DNA of 64,000 nt from Caldilineaceae bacterium (GCA_022842065.1 JALHQH010000038.1:53367-117366); one strand, 5' to 3'. Numbered from the stretch's first letter, positions 35,940-45,799 are shown. Made by a program: numbers and translations. The notes: generated by a model not told the origin, from the sequence alone.

Positions 35940-36818
35940 ATGACACTTGTGCTGCATTGTCCGGTCTGTGCCGGCCCGACGCGCCCCGTTTTTGTTAAAA
36001 ATGGCTATACCATCCACGATTGTGTGCCGTGTGGCCACCGGGCGGCGGCGCTAACAACCACGGCCACCCATGTTGACAAGATCTATGGTGACCACTACTT
36101 CAATGGTGGGGGTGACGGCTATCCTAATTATCTGGGCGAGGGCGCGCTCGTCACAGCGCACGGTCAACGCTACGGCCACTTGTTGCGCAACTACCTGCCG
36201 GCCGGGCGCGTCTTGGATGTGGGCGCGGCCGCCGGTTTTGTTCTGTGCGGCTTGCAGAAAGAGGGTTGGCAAGGCGTGGGCCTGGAACCCAATGCGCAAA
36301 TGGCGGCCTATGGTCGTCAGCAACTGGGCTTGACCATGGTGACCGGCGACCTGGAAAGTTATGCGTTGCAGCCTGGCGTAGCAACCTTTGACCTGGTCAC
36401 CATGATCCAAGTGATTGCCCACTTTTATGATCTACGGCAGGCGTTGCAGCAAGCTGCGGCGCTGACCCGACCGGGCGGCTACTGGCTGGTGGAAAGTTGG
36501 GATTATTCCAGCTGGCCGGCGCGGCTGCTGGGTGCGGGCTGGCATGAATATAGCCCACCCAGTGTGTTGCACTGGTTTTCGCCCCAGGGACTGACAAAGC
36601 TGGCCGGCCAATTTGGCATGACCTTGGTGGCAAGTGGCCGGCCGCGCAAGGAACTCAACGGTGCCCATGCCAAGTCACTGCTGCGCCATAAGTTAGCGCA
36701 AAGTACCGTCAAACACGTGATTAACCGTCCACTCGATCTCATTCCTGATGACTTGCCCATTCCTTATCCTGCCTTTGATCTCTTTTGGTCGCTCTTCCGG
36801 AAAGCAGAGAATGAATAA
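35940..36818 (+). CDS. Class I SAM-dependent methyltransferase with N-terminal zinc site
   Basis: A 292-residue methyltransferase. The N-terminal CPVC and CVPCGH (about 8-11 and 28-33) form a probable zinc site, as in the sugar C-methyltransferase and Methyltransf_23 groups of glycan clusters. The SAM motif is VLDVGAAAGFVLCGL (about 91-105), and the acidic ribose ligand is in GVGLEPN. AAGGG lies upstream. Its stop overlaps the next start (TAATG), so methylation of the glycan made by this operon is the simplest reading. Substrate not determined. Confidence 0.85.
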   Translation: MTLVLHCPVCAGPTRPVFVKNGYTIHDCVPCGHRAAALTTTATHVDKIYGDHYFNGGGDGYPNYLGEGALVTAHGQRYGHLLRNYLPAGRVLDVGAAAGFVLCGLQKEGWQGVGLEPNAQMAAYGRQQLGLTMVTGDLESYALQPGVATFDLVTMIQVIAHFYDLRQALQQAAALTRPGGYWLVESWDYSSWPARLLGAGWHEYSPPSVLHWFSPQGLTKLAGQFGMTLVASGRPRKELNGAHAKSLLRHKLAQSTVKHVINRPLDLIPDDLPIPYPAFDLFWSLFRKAENE

Positions 36819-38371
36819 TGGCCTTCCTTGATACACCACTGACAAAACACAAATCGCTGAGAATGCCCACTGCGCTGACACAGTTGTGGGCGCGCAGACG
36901 AGTACGCACCCTGCTCCACTTGTTAGGACTGGGGCTGTTGGTCTTGATTGTCTACTTTGGCATGTGGCACGCCTACTTTGCCAGCCTGGATGATTTCTGG
37001 ATCACCGGTTGGGTGCGGCATCGTGCCAGCCTGTGGGTGGCATTACAAGGGTACGGCAGTGGCGTGCGCTTCTTAAATTACGCGCCGATCTGGTTCAAGA
37101 CCCAACTCTTTGGGGCTGAGGCTATGCCCTATTTGTGGAGTGGGCTGCTCCAATTTCTGGCCGTCGTGTGGCTGGTCTATGCGCTGGTGTTGCAAGCAGC
37201 CCGAAACTACAGCCAGGCGCAGGCGATCGCCTTACTCACTGCGCTCTGTTTTGCAGTCTCCTACACCCATTATGAAGTGGTAACCTATGTGTCGGCCTCT
37301 GATTACACCTTGTGGGCCGTTTGTTATCTAGCCACGCTGTTGCTCTTTCTGCGTTATCTACAGCAGGGGCAACGCTGGGCTTATCTGGGGGCAGTGGTGC
37401 TCTATGGGCTGCTCGCCTTTGGGCATGACTTTACGCTTAATCTGCCGCTGGTCTTGTTAGCCGCCCAGCTTACGGTCGGGTGGCGAAAAGGTTCGCTTTG
37501 GCAGGCACGGGTGCGCGATCTGCTACCCCATCTGCCCTTCTGGGGGATTTGGGCACTCCACGTTAGCCTACAATTTTATCTGGTCTTTGCCGGCACGTCA
37601 GAGGCGGTCTATTCGGACAATGGCTATGGGCCAGGGTTACACATGATCAGCAATCTGCGCTATCTGATCTTCCTGCTCCTGCCCAATATGATGATTGCGC
37701 CCATTTATAATTTCCTTCAGGGGCAGTTAAGTGTGAGCGCGCTTGACCTGTTCTGGCAACTGTTCATGGGCTTGGGGGTACTTTTTCAGCTGGTCATGGT
37801 CTTGTTGGCCGTCAAAGGCAACCGGTTAGTCCGCTTTGGCGTCGCCTTGATCTACCTGCCCTTCTTACAGTACACCCCCTGGCATGGTCACTTTATTGAA
37901 GCACCGCGCTACTTGACCTTGCCGTCCATCGGCCTGGCACTGTTGCTGGGGATCGGCATCAACTATTTGTTTACGCGTGCCGCCCAACAGCCCAGCACAC
38001 AGCGCCGACAACAGCGCCTGATCTTTGCCGGGATTGTGCTCTTTGTCTTTGCCAATGTGAGCGTCATTCAGATCTGGGTGCAACAACATGTTGCCAATGG
38101 CGTACTGCGGCAGACCTTTGTCGCAGCGCTGGAGCACCACTATCGCGACCAAATCGGCCCCGAGGCCGAACTCTGGATCGAAGTCCCTGAAACCAAATAT
38201 ACGGATCTGGCTGCCGCCTGTCGTCTGGTCTTTCCCTATTATGTGCCCTGTTACACCTTTGTCGGCAATGGGGCTGAAGCTACGCCGCCGGGGCTAGATC
38301 TAACCAAGCCGGCCCTTTTCTGGCTAAAAGCAACCCCGATGGGTATTATCCAACGCTTCCCAAGCGAGTGA
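36818..38371 (+). CDS. Multi-pass membrane protein, putative GT-C glycosyltransferase
   Basis: A 517-residue protein with about eleven hydrophobic helices. An acidic pair lies in the first external loop (ASLDDFWITGWVRH, about 52-65), where GT-C enzymes have their catalytic Asp. The helices are followed by an extracytoplasmic C-terminal region of about 90 residues (from VANGVLRQTF). No closer family is recognised. It is coupled to the methyltransferase gene by a one-base overlap. It would use a lipid-linked sugar to glycosylate protein or glycan outside the membrane. Confidence 0.68.
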   Translation: MAFLDTPLTKHKSLRMPTALTQLWARRRVRTLLHLLGLGLLVLIVYFGMWHAYFASLDDFWITGWVRHRASLWVALQGYGSGVRFLNYAPIWFKTQLFGAEAMPYLWSGLLQFLAVVWLVYALVLQAARNYSQAQAIALLTALCFAVSYTHYEVVTYVSASDYTLWAVCYLATLLLFLRYLQQGQRWAYLGAVVLYGLLAFGHDFTLNLPLVLLAAQLTVGWRKGSLWQARVRDLLPHLPFWGIWALHVSLQFYLVFAGTSEAVYSDNGYGPGLHMISNLRYLIFLLLPNMMIAPIYNFLQGQLSVSALDLFWQLFMGLGVLFQLVMVLLAVKGNRLVRFGVALIYLPFLQYTPWHGHFIEAPRYLTLPSIGLALLLGIGINYLFTRAAQQPSTQRRQQRLIFAGIVLFVFANVSVIQIWVQQHVANGVLRQTFVAALEHHYRDQIGPEAELWIEVPETKYTDLAAACRLVFPYYVPCYTFVGNGAEATPPGLDLTKPALFWLKATPMGIIQRFPSE

Positions 38372-38676
38372 AGGTTACGGGCGGCGCGCAACGGCCTGCC
38401 AGCACCATATGTCAGCACAACAACAGCGTTTTTGCAAAACGCTGTTGTTGCTGTGCTTTATTGCAGGCTGGACAAGCGACTTGCTGCAGGCTGGCGAATT
38501 GTCCAGCTTTACCTAGAACTTCCGTCGCGCGCTGGCTTCGCGCCAAGGGGCTCCTGCTCAGCTGCCGTGCACGGCGGAAGTTCTAGCGTGATTATTACTG
38601 CCCCCGAACTTCGGGCAAGACACGCACTTTATCGACAGCCATCACCAATTGCATCGCCAACGTCAAGGGGTCAATT
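38372..38676. other. Intergenic region with three consecutive stem-loops
   Basis: Three separate inverted repeats follow one another. The first is caacaacagcgtttt (38418-38432) against aaaacgctgttgttg (38436-38450). The second is gctggacaa (38467-38475) against ttgtccagc (38499-38507). The third is ctagaacttccg (38513-38524) against cggaagttctag (38575-38586). None encodes protein. The array lies between two GT-C genes, just upstream of the second (start 38677), and could be a structured leader, a double terminator, or nested repeat insertions. Confidence 0.7.
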
Positions 38677-40305
38677 ATGCTCAATCGCAGCTTTACTATG
38701 CAGCTCTTGCTCACCACGATTGCGGTGGCACTCTGGTTATGTTATTTAGGCGGACGGGCGCACCTGGCACGGCGGGGCGAAGGTGCCGCTCGGCGCTTTT
38801 CCCAGCTTTTTTATGGACTATTGACCACTTATGCCATTGCACAGATTGGTTTTGTGCTCTACGCCTGGATCAACCGTGCGCCTTTTCCCCTTAATTTGGA
38901 GACAATGGAGCTGCTCAAGTTGCAACATGTCCGCCGCCTGTTGGCTGGGCTACCGCTCTATGTTGAACCCTCAGCCGGCTTTATCCCGCTGGTCTACAAT
39001 CCACTTTATTACTATGTGGCGATCCCCTTTACCTGGATCCTTGGCCCCGATCTATTAGCCTTACGCGCCGCTTCGATTGTCGCGACGATTGGGGCCTATG
39101 CGCTGGTTTATCTGGCCGTGCGGCGGACAACCCAGTCGATTTGGTGGGGGTTGATGGCCGTGGGGCTGATGGCCGCCGCCTTTCGGGTAATGGATACCTA
39201 TCTGGACAATGCCTCACCCGATGCGTGGGCACTCTTTACGATTTTACTGGGCTGCTACTTGATTAGTTTGGGACGTGGGCGCTGGGTCAATGGGTTGGGG
39301 ATCGTTGCGCTCTGTGCGGCCTTTTGGTTTAAACAATATGCGGACATTTTCGCGATTGGCGCAGTTTTGTATCTAACCTGGCAGGAGGGCTGGCGGCGCG
39401 CCTGGCCCTATTGGCTCGTCGCGATTGGCCTAGGCCCACTGCTCTATGTCTTGATGCCGGTGGCGTGGCTTGGCCCGGCCTTTCACTACTACACTTGGGA
39501 AGTACCCAAACAGTGGACGGAATTTTCGGTCAATGGTACGCTGGTCCGTGTCGTCAAATTTATGGGTAAACATTATGCCTGGCTGACCCTCTTTGGCGGC
39601 AGCGCCTTTCTCTGGCAGCTCTGGCATGACCGGCGCGGACTGACGATCTGGCACTTTATGTTGCCATTTGCCCTGCTCAGTGGACCGTATGTCGCGCTCG
39701 ACCCTGGCAACAACAACAATGTGTTTATTCCGCTGGGGACGTGGCTGATTATTGTCGGTGTCATCGGCTTAGTCGAACTGCTGCGGGTGATGCCTCGCTT
39801 ACCGCAGTGGGAAGCGCCCATCTTCCTATTGCTGACCTCCTTTGCCCTGCTGCTTTACCAACCACTCACCGTGCTGAAACCAGCCACCGTGCCGGCCGTC
39901 TATCATGATCTGCTCGAAACGTTGGCGGCGCTCGACGGCCCGGTCTATGCCCCTAGCCTGGGGGAGTTGCAAGATGCGAAGTTACTTTATCCCACCGTAC
40001 ACTGGGTTCCGCTGATCGATCTGATCCGCGCGCCTGGTGCCGATCTTTGCGATCAACCGTTGGCGCGCACATTACTGGCCCCGGTGCTGCATCCCACCGG
40101 CCCAGCCTATATTTTAATGGAGCACCCCTTAGAGGAAGATGCCATGCTCGCCTTCCTCAGCCGCGACTATGTGTTACAGACAGATTTTGCCAATCGCTTT
40201 ATTGCCCTGCGCGATTCACCGAAATTGCTGGAGACGGGCTGGCCTACCTATCTCTATCGCTATGCGCCGGCCGCGGGTGCTGTGCCGCACAGTAGTTGCA
40301 GTTGA
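38677..40305 (+). CDS. GT-C family membrane glycosyltransferase, ArnT/PMT-like
   Basis: A 542-residue protein with about eleven hydrophobic helices and a soluble C-terminal domain of about 140 residues. The first external loop has NLETMELLKLQHVRRLLAG (about 73-91) and then LYVEPSAGFIPLVYNPLYYY, a pattern I associate with GT39/ArnT-like transferases, where the acidic residue is catalytic. It should transfer a sugar from a polyprenyl-phosphate carrier, probably one made by the GT2 enzymes at 15874 or 30738. AAGGGG lies six bases before the start. Acceptor unknown. Confidence 0.8.
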   Translation: MLNRSFTMQLLLTTIAVALWLCYLGGRAHLARRGEGAARRFSQLFYGLLTTYAIAQIGFVLYAWINRAPFPLNLETMELLKLQHVRRLLAGLPLYVEPSAGFIPLVYNPLYYYVAIPFTWILGPDLLALRAASIVATIGAYALVYLAVRRTTQSIWWGLMAVGLMAAAFRVMDTYLDNASPDAWALFTILLGCYLISLGRGRWVNGLGIVALCAAFWFKQYADIFAIGAVLYLTWQEGWRRAWPYWLVAIGLGPLLYVLMPVAWLGPAFHYYTWEVPKQWTEFSVNGTLVRVVKFMGKHYAWLTLFGGSAFLWQLWHDRRGLTIWHFMLPFALLSGPYVALDPGNNNNVFIPLGTWLIIVGVIGLVELLRVMPRLPQWEAPIFLLLTSFALLLYQPLTVLKPATVPAVYHDLLETLAALDGPVYAPSLGELQDAKLLYPTVHWVPLIDLIRAPGADLCDQPLARTLLAPVLHPTGPAYILMEHPLEEDAMLAFLSRDYVLQTDFANRFIALRDSPKLLETGWPTYLYRYAPAAGAVPHSSCS

Positions 40306-40347
40306 GCGGTGAAACTCCCTGCGCCCTATCGTAAACAATCGCAGCGC

Positions 40348-41208
40348 TTAGGGTTCACTCACTTCGCCACTATCGAGATCGAGCACCGATTGTTTGCCAT
40401 CCAAGTCCATCAGCAGGAGGTGACTTTCATCAACCCAGTCAACAATCCGAAAGCGGTGTTCATCCGCCGGCAGGACCAAACGGACATCCTCGCCCTGACG
40501 GTCAACTATATAAAGCGCATGGCGCCAATCCGGCGGCTGGCAGGGCGCGTCAGCAACGGTAAAAGCCACCTGCCCACTATCGGGTGACCAGACCAGGTTG
40601 CCGACCTGCACATTCGTTTCCGCCATATCTAGGACAATACGAACCGTCGTATCAGTGGTTGGATCGAGCAGCACCAGTTCGTTCGTTTGAACATAGGCAA
40701 TCGTCCCATCTGGCGCCGCTGCCAACGTCCATGTGCTGTTAGGAGGCAGGATTTCAGCGACTTCGCCGTTGGTAAGATCCAGCTTATGCAAATCCGAGGC
40801 GTTGACAAAGAGCGCACAGCCATCAGGGTTCGGCGCATTAGTGAAGTAGAGGGCCTGCCCATCAGCCGACCAGTGAACAAGCTGCGGCGTGGTATAGCCC
40901 AAGCCAAAGTTGCTCCACTCGGCGACAGGCGTCCATGTGGTTGTCCCATCGGCATTGGTGACGCTTAGTTCCGTGTAATATTGGGCATCACCATTTTGGG
41001 GTGTTGCGACCACACCGGTTGCTGTCCAAGTTTGGTCGGGGGAAACATCAAACCAATGCTGGACAGCCATATCAGAGAAGTCAGTTGAACTTGCTGTGGC
41101 TGTTGGATCGTGGGCAACCGTCGCGGTGTTGGTGATTGGTTGGATGCAGCCAGCAAGGCAGAACAGCACACAACAACGTAGCATAGTGGTGACAATTTTG
41201 TCGTTCAT
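40348..41208 (-). CDS. Lipoprotein with TolB/WD40-like beta-propeller repeats
   Basis: A 286-residue exported lipoprotein with signal MNDKIVTTMLRCCVLFCLAG followed by the lipobox Cys at 21. The mature part has repeated HWSADGQALYFTN, AAPDGTIAYV and VWSPDSGQVAFTV motifs, blades of a TolB-type propeller. It lacks any visible enzyme domain. AAGGAG precedes the ATG. It is followed on the opposite strand, 43 bp away, by the end of the GT-C gene. It may be co-transcribed with the lipoprotein upstream, 23 bases away. Function not known. Confidence 0.75.
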   Translation of the reverse strand: MNDKIVTTMLRCCVLFCLAGCIQPITNTATVAHDPTATASSTDFSDMAVQHWFDVSPDQTWTATGVVATPQNGDAQYYTELSVTNADGTTTWTPVAEWSNFGLGYTTPQLVHWSADGQALYFTNAPNPDGCALFVNASDLHKLDLTNGEVAEILPPNSTWTLAAAPDGTIAYVQTNELVLLDPTTDTTVRIVLDMAETNVQVGNLVWSPDSGQVAFTVADAPCQPPDWRHALYIVDRQGEDVRLVLPADEHRFRIVDWVDESHLLLMDLDGKQSVLDLDSGEVSEP

Positions 41209-41231
41209 CTGGTAAGCTCCTTTCAGTCCTG

Positions 41232-42626
41232 CTAGTTTGCTTTGTCGTCATCCTGGACAACCATGAGCAGATAGTGGCTGCGGATACAGGACGCGGGCGG
41301 TGCGGCGTTGCCACCGAGCACCACGTCACCGGCGGGAAATTGTTTTTGATAGAGCTGGAGGTTGATATCACTGGTTGCGAGCTGCATGTCGCTACGTGAC
41401 CAATCGCGCAGCCACGCCGGCAACTGGCAGGCCGCTCCGTCAATAGCAACATAGAGGGTTGCGGGATGATAGAGGTGGAATTTTACATAAGCGTCTGTAT
41501 TCTCATGCATCTGTTGATTGGCAAACTGAAAGTATGGTTGATTGCGCAAGGGTTCTGATAACTCAGTAAAGATATAGTCACGGTCGTGATAGATCGGTTT
41601 GCCCACCGCTGCCGGCTCAATCGCAAAAACCACATAGTAGTTGTCGTGGCGAATCTGTTGGGTATCAAGCAGCGGTTCGGCAAGGGGGCGGCCATTATAG
41701 GTTGCCTTGACGGCAGCCTCAGTAAGAGTAACCGTGATGAGACCAGGCGGCAGTGATATTTGCGTGGTTGTGGTAATCTGCATTGTCGTTGCACTCATCC
41801 AGCCGCTGACGGTCTGGGGGCCATTAAAAAGTGGGATGGGTTCAAAGCGCAGTTGCAGGCGCAGCGCAAGCTGCTGATCGCTAATCTGCCACAAGGAGAG
41901 CCGCAATGGGTTTTCAAAGCGGTTGAATAGGGTAAAGAAATGGCGCTCATCCGGCGCCATGATGGGAGCGGACGGGAGCAGCAACTTTTCGCCATTGTCC
42001 TGACGCACCAGGAGATACTCAGAGCCTTCGTAATATTGAATATGCAACAGATAAGCTTGGAGTGGGGGTAGATAGTTGATATAACTATAGAATGCCCAAC
42101 CACCGCCCCCTTCCCCTTCAGTGTCTGTATAGCGTTCAACGGTCCCATTGGCAAGCGTCAGCACCAGTTGCTGCCCTCGGCGTGTGACCGTTGCGACGCC
42201 GGCTGCAATCTGTAACGCCTCAATCTTCTGCGCACAGTCACGATTGTATGGATCGGTCAACCTATAATAGGGTGCGCAAATTTCTGGTGGGATCGGGTGT
42301 GCGACAGGGGTGGCCAACGCAGCGGGCAGCGCCGCCGCTAGCGTCTTTTGATAGCCGACTAGTTCAACCGGGCGAGTGACGGTCAACGCTTCTCGGTAAA
42401 GTTGCGGTGACCAAGACGCAGCAGCCTGGTTGGCTGCCGGCAACGGCGGCGCAGGTGCGGTGGACAACTCAGGGTGAGGAGTTACAGTTGGGATCAATAC
42501 GCCCGCTGGAGTAGGCGACGCCACGGATTTCCCGATAGCGGGTACGCGCGGATCGGATTGAAGGGTAAGGCAGCCAACCAAGAGTAAGCTCATGAACAGT
42601 AGGATGGGTCGAACCGGGAGATACAT
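41232..42626 (-). CDS. Large lipoprotein of unknown function
   Basis: A 464-residue lipoprotein: the signal LLFMSLLLVGC gives the lipid Cys at about 19, followed by a Pro/Thr/Ala-rich linker to about residue 70. The middle part has no recognised domain. The last 100 or so residues (DAYVKFHLYHPATLYVAIDG, LPAWLRDWSR, FPAGDVVLGGN, SHYLLMV) resemble a small beta-sandwich module that occurs in surface proteins of several phyla, often next to carbohydrate-active domains. AAAGGACG precedes the ATG. It shares its transcript with the propeller lipoprotein. Confidence 0.7.
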   Translation of the reverse strand: MYLPVRPILLFMSLLLVGCLTLQSDPRVPAIGKSVASPTPAGVLIPTVTPHPELSTAPAPPLPAANQAAASWSPQLYREALTVTRPVELVGYQKTLAAALPAALATPVAHPIPPEICAPYYRLTDPYNRDCAQKIEALQIAAGVATVTRRGQQLVLTLANGTVERYTDTEGEGGGGWAFYSYINYLPPLQAYLLHIQYYEGSEYLLVRQDNGEKLLLPSAPIMAPDERHFFTLFNRFENPLRLSLWQISDQQLALRLQLRFEPIPLFNGPQTVSGWMSATTMQITTTTQISLPPGLITVTLTEAAVKATYNGRPLAEPLLDTQQIRHDNYYVVFAIEPAAVGKPIYHDRDYIFTELSEPLRNQPYFQFANQQMHENTDAYVKFHLYHPATLYVAIDGAACQLPAWLRDWSRSDMQLATSDINLQLYQKQFPAGDVVLGGNAAPPASCIRSHYLLMVVQDDDKAN

Positions 42627-42649
42627 CGCTTTTACGTCCTTTTTGGTTA

Positions 42650-42719
42650 GGCCTTACGCAGTTACCTGCGCACAAGTGCCTGATCACGCTGGTCATACTT
42701 GCTTAATGCGTAAGTCCTA
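42650..42719. repeat. Repeat ending in AGGnCTTACGCA arms
   Basis: aggccttacgca (about 42650-42661) is mirrored by tgcgtaagtcct (about 42708-42719), with a second shorter pairing between acaagt and acttgc inside. The element fills most of the 112-bp gap between the sensor kinase end and the lipoprotein start. The GACTTACGCA motif is common at the ends of small repeats in Chloroflexota and cyanobacteria, as far as I recall. Confidence 0.5.
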
Positions 42720-42738
42720 TTAAGATGGGTTATTGCAC

Positions 42739-44406
42739 TCACGGCAGCTGCAACACAAAACGGCTCCCCTTGCCTTCCACGCTCGTCACCGTTACCGTGC
42801 CGCCGTGCGCCTCACCAATCCGCTGGACAATTGCCAAGCCAAGGCCACTGCCGCCATTCGTTGCGTTCCGTCCCCGATAAAAACGTCTAAAAATCTGGGT
42901 TTGTTCCTCCGGCGGAATGCCGATGCCGGTATCTTGCACCCACAGCTGCACCCCCGCCCCATCAGCCATCGCGCCAATCTGGACAGTGCCGCCGGCTGGC
43001 GTAAATTTGAGCCCATTTTCCACTAGATTGGTAAGGGCGCGCTCGATCTGGTGATGGTCGGCGCGCAGCACCAGCGCGAGGTCAATCGGCTCAACCATAA
43101 GGGTGATGGCGCGTTCGTCAGCCAGCGGCCGCAGCGCAGCTATCACCTCTTCCACCAGATCAGCAACCGGCAGCGCTTCGATGGTTAGCTCGACGAGACC
43201 CCCTTCCAGGCGTGAAAGGTTCAGTAGATTCTCGGTAATGCGCTCCAACCGGCGGATCTGCAAGCCGCTCTCCGCCAGAAAATCAACTTGCGCCACTGCA
43301 TCCTGGGCTGCGCTCCCCTGCAATAATTCGTTAAAGGTACGCAAGGCCGTAATGGGGGTGCGCAGTTCATGCGAGGCATCGGCCACAAAGTGCCGTAACG
43401 CATCGCGCTCGGCAGCCAAAGCGCCAAAGCTCGCCTCCAACGCCGCGGCCATCCGGTTAAAGGCATGAGCGAGCGCGCCGATCTCGTCATTGCCCTGCAC
43501 CGGCGCACGCGCGGTGAGATCGCCTTCGTTCATGCGCCCAGTGGCCAGGGTCAACGCCTGTAATGGCGCCGTGAGCGTCCGGCTGACCAAGAGCCCGGCC
43601 CCGCCGGCCACAACCGCCACAATCGCCGCCGCGCCCAGGAAGAGTTGGCGCAAGGCAGCCAGCGCCTGGCTGGCAATGCCGGGCGCGCTGGTCAACTCCA
43701 CATAGCCAACCACCTGTTGACCGGCTTGGATCGGCGTCATCACAGTACGGAAGCGATCAGGAGGAGGGCCGACGGCACTCACCCACAAGCTGTCACCCGC
43801 AGGGAGGCCGGTGGTGATGAGTTGCGCATCTACGGTGATAAAGTTCGTGGTGAGCGGCTGCGCGGCCATCGCCATGAACTCCTCTTCAAATTGCAGGACA
43901 GGTCCCCAGGGTCCAGACGCGGCCCGGCTGACCCGCACTACATCGACCCCTGGCAAGGGTGTTTGGCCAGTGTCACTGAGCACCATTGTGAGCGCAGGCA
44001 GGGCAGGGGCGGCCATGAATTGAACCGGAGTCAATGGTGCCGTGCCGGCTACCGGTGGTGGCGCAGCAACCGCCGGCAGCGCAATGACGCGTGAGGCAAA
44101 AGGCGGCCCCGAATCGACGACCGTCTGTGCGGCCGCATCGAGCAATTTGACGCGAAAGTTGCCCAAGACCGCGGCCGTCCGCGCCATACGCTCCAATTCC
44201 GCCGCCGGCGCGGTGCGGGCAGCCAACAAGGTAACCGACTGCGCCGCAATCGCTTGGGCATTTTGGTTCAAGTAGCCGGTTTCCTGGGTGGTGACATAGC
44301 GTTGCATGGCGCTTAGCACCAATACGCCCAGCGCACTGACCGTTAACAGGGTTAATAGCGTAAAGCTGGCGACCAAGCGCCAGCGAATGGAATGGAAGAT
44401 GGTCAT
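42739..44406 (-). CDS. Sensor histidine kinase with HAMP domain
   Basis: A 555-residue membrane kinase. One helix lies at about 12-34 and a second at about 240-262, bounding an extracytoplasmic sensor of about 200 residues that is Ala/Pro-rich and unlike known sensor folds. HAMP follows (about 263-315), then the dimerisation box HFVADASHELRTPITAL with the phospho-His, the N box NLVENGLKFTP, G1 DTGIGIP and G2 GSGLGLAI. It partners the response regulator at 45800, with the PDZ protein gene between them. Unlike the usual order, the kinase is third in this run. Confidence 0.93.
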   Translation of the reverse strand: MTIFHSIRWRLVASFTLLTLLTVSALGVLVLSAMQRYVTTQETGYLNQNAQAIAAQSVTLLAARTAPAAELERMARTAAVLGNFRVKLLDAAAQTVVDSGPPFASRVIALPAVAAPPPVAGTAPLTPVQFMAAPALPALTMVLSDTGQTPLPGVDVVRVSRAASGPWGPVLQFEEEFMAMAAQPLTTNFITVDAQLITTGLPAGDSLWVSAVGPPPDRFRTVMTPIQAGQQVVGYVELTSAPGIASQALAALRQLFLGAAAIVAVVAGGAGLLVSRTLTAPLQALTLATGRMNEGDLTARAPVQGNDEIGALAHAFNRMAAALEASFGALAAERDALRHFVADASHELRTPITALRTFNELLQGSAAQDAVAQVDFLAESGLQIRRLERITENLLNLSRLEGGLVELTIEALPVADLVEEVIAALRPLADERAITLMVEPIDLALVLRADHHQIERALTNLVENGLKFTPAGGTVQIGAMADGAGVQLWVQDTGIGIPPEEQTQIFRRFYRGRNATNGGSGLGLAIVQRIGEAHGGTVTVTSVEGKGSRFVLQLP

Positions 44407-44410
44407 GATT

Positions 44411-44495
44411 TATTAATTGGCAAGGTCGCAAGGTTGCAAGGTCGCATCATACCTGTAACCTTGCCACGCTGCAACCTTGCCACGCTGCAACCTTT
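44411..44495. repeat. GCAAGGT-type palindromic repeat
   Basis: ggcaaggtcgcaaggttgcaaggtcgc is mirrored by ccttgccacgctgcaaccttgcc, built from repeated caaggt units. It fills the gap between the PDZ and kinase genes. The same caaggt motif builds the (GACAAGGT) elements at 57843 and 61213, so these may be variants of one repeat-generating process. Confidence 0.65.
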
Positions 44496-44497
44496 AC

Positions 44498-45622
44498 CTA
44501 AATCTGATCATCCAGGATTTCGATCTGAAACTCCTGGTATTCCTCGGTCGGCGCAGCCATGTGCGGCAGCGCCGGTAGGACTTGCGGCGCTGCCGGCCCA
44601 AAGGACCGCGCGTCGGCCGGTGTCGCCGGGACAGCCAGGCGTGAGATCGTCACCGCTGCTTGCCCAGCGGCGCTGGCTACATCCTCTGACATTGGCAGTT
44701 GCTGGAAGAAGAAGTGCTGTGGCTGCACCGACTGCGCCATCCCACATTGACACCAAGGGCTGGTCGGCAGCGGTTCGGCAAAGCCATGGTGAAAGCGTTG
44801 CACGCCCGGCGTGCTGGGTCGCGCCTGTACCTCACGCGCCATGATCGTCACCATGGGCGCCATGCGAATGCCCAGATAGGCGGCGCTTTCATCATCGGGG
44901 GCGGCAGCCAACGCGACTGTCACCACCTGGGTCGCTGTCACAGCTTGCGTATCAGTCAGGGCAGCGGCCACCGTGAGGGTCAACACATCGCCAGGTTCGT
45001 GACTGCGGACAACCTCGACTAGCCCTTGGTTCATGCCAAAGGCCTGCCCATTGACGCCGACAATCTGCTGGCCAACTTGTAAGCCAGCCACCGCGGCCGG
45101 ACTATCCGGCAAGATCTCGGTCACCTGGAAGCTCACTTCTTCGCCCTGATGGCCAACCGGCGGCACCGGTGGCATCGCCGGCATACCGGGCATGGCAGGC
45201 CATGCCGGCATAGGCGGACCAAACTGTGCGGTTGCCTGCGTCACGGCCTGCGCGCGATAGGGGGTGACCCCCAGGAAAGCTTGGCCATTGCGTTCGCCCA
45301 GCGTGATCTCCAGTTGGCGTTCATCATCCCCATGCAAGATATCCAGGGTAACAGTGGCCTCAGCGCCAGCCGCGTGCACCACGGCGGCAAGTTCTTCGGC
45401 ATTGTCGAGTTCGATCGCATTGAGCCGGAGGATAATGTCCCCCCGGCGCAGCCCAGCCGTGGCCGCAGCACTCGCGGGCTGGACAGCCACAATCACGACG
45501 CCGGTCTCTTCTTCTGCTGCCGCCACGTCCTCCTGTGCAAAGGCGGTCGTTTGCACCAAACATAGACAGCAGAGCGCAGCGACGAAGCCCACGACCGTTC
45601 GTTTCATCTTTTCGCTAATCAT
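44498..45622 (-). CDS. Exported double-PDZ protein without protease domain
   Basis: A 374-residue exported protein with signal MKRTVVGFVAALCCLCLVQ (cleavage after AFA). Two PDZ domains are visible: ASAAATAGLRRGDIILRLNAIELDN (about 50-74) and DSPAAVAGLQVGQQIVGVNGQAF (about 173-195). A Met/Pro/Ala-rich linker lies between them. The HtrA-type serine-protease domain that usually precedes such PDZ pairs is missing. The C-terminal 110 residues are Ala/Pro-rich with no known fold. GAGG precedes ATG 45622. Its place between response regulator and kinase suggests that it senses misfolded protein or modulates the kinase outside the membrane. Confidence 0.82.
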   Translation of the reverse strand: MISEKMKRTVVGFVAALCCLCLVQTTAFAQEDVAAAEEETGVVIVAVQPASAAATAGLRRGDIILRLNAIELDNAEELAAVVHAAGAEATVTLDILHGDDERQLEITLGERNGQAFLGVTPYRAQAVTQATAQFGPPMPAWPAMPGMPAMPPVPPVGHQGEEVSFQVTEILPDSPAAVAGLQVGQQIVGVNGQAFGMNQGLVEVVRSHEPGDVLTLTVAAALTDTQAVTATQVVTVALAAAPDDESAAYLGIRMAPMVTIMAREVQARPSTPGVQRFHHGFAEPLPTSPWCQCGMAQSVQPQHFFFQQLPMSEDVASAAGQAAVTISRLAVPATPADARSFGPAAPQVLPALPHMAAPTEEYQEFQIEILDDQI

Positions 45623-45799
45623 AAAGTGTTACCTCAGTTGAATGTTTGCTAAAACCGGTACGGAAAGGCCTTTCCGTTGCTCAGCATAGCAGACTGAGGT
45701 TGCCGCAGTTTTGCGCCCAGGTTAAGATTTCGCAACATATAGAACGCTGATTGCGCGGAATGGGCGGATTCACGCGGATTTTCTCGGCGTATCATCGAT

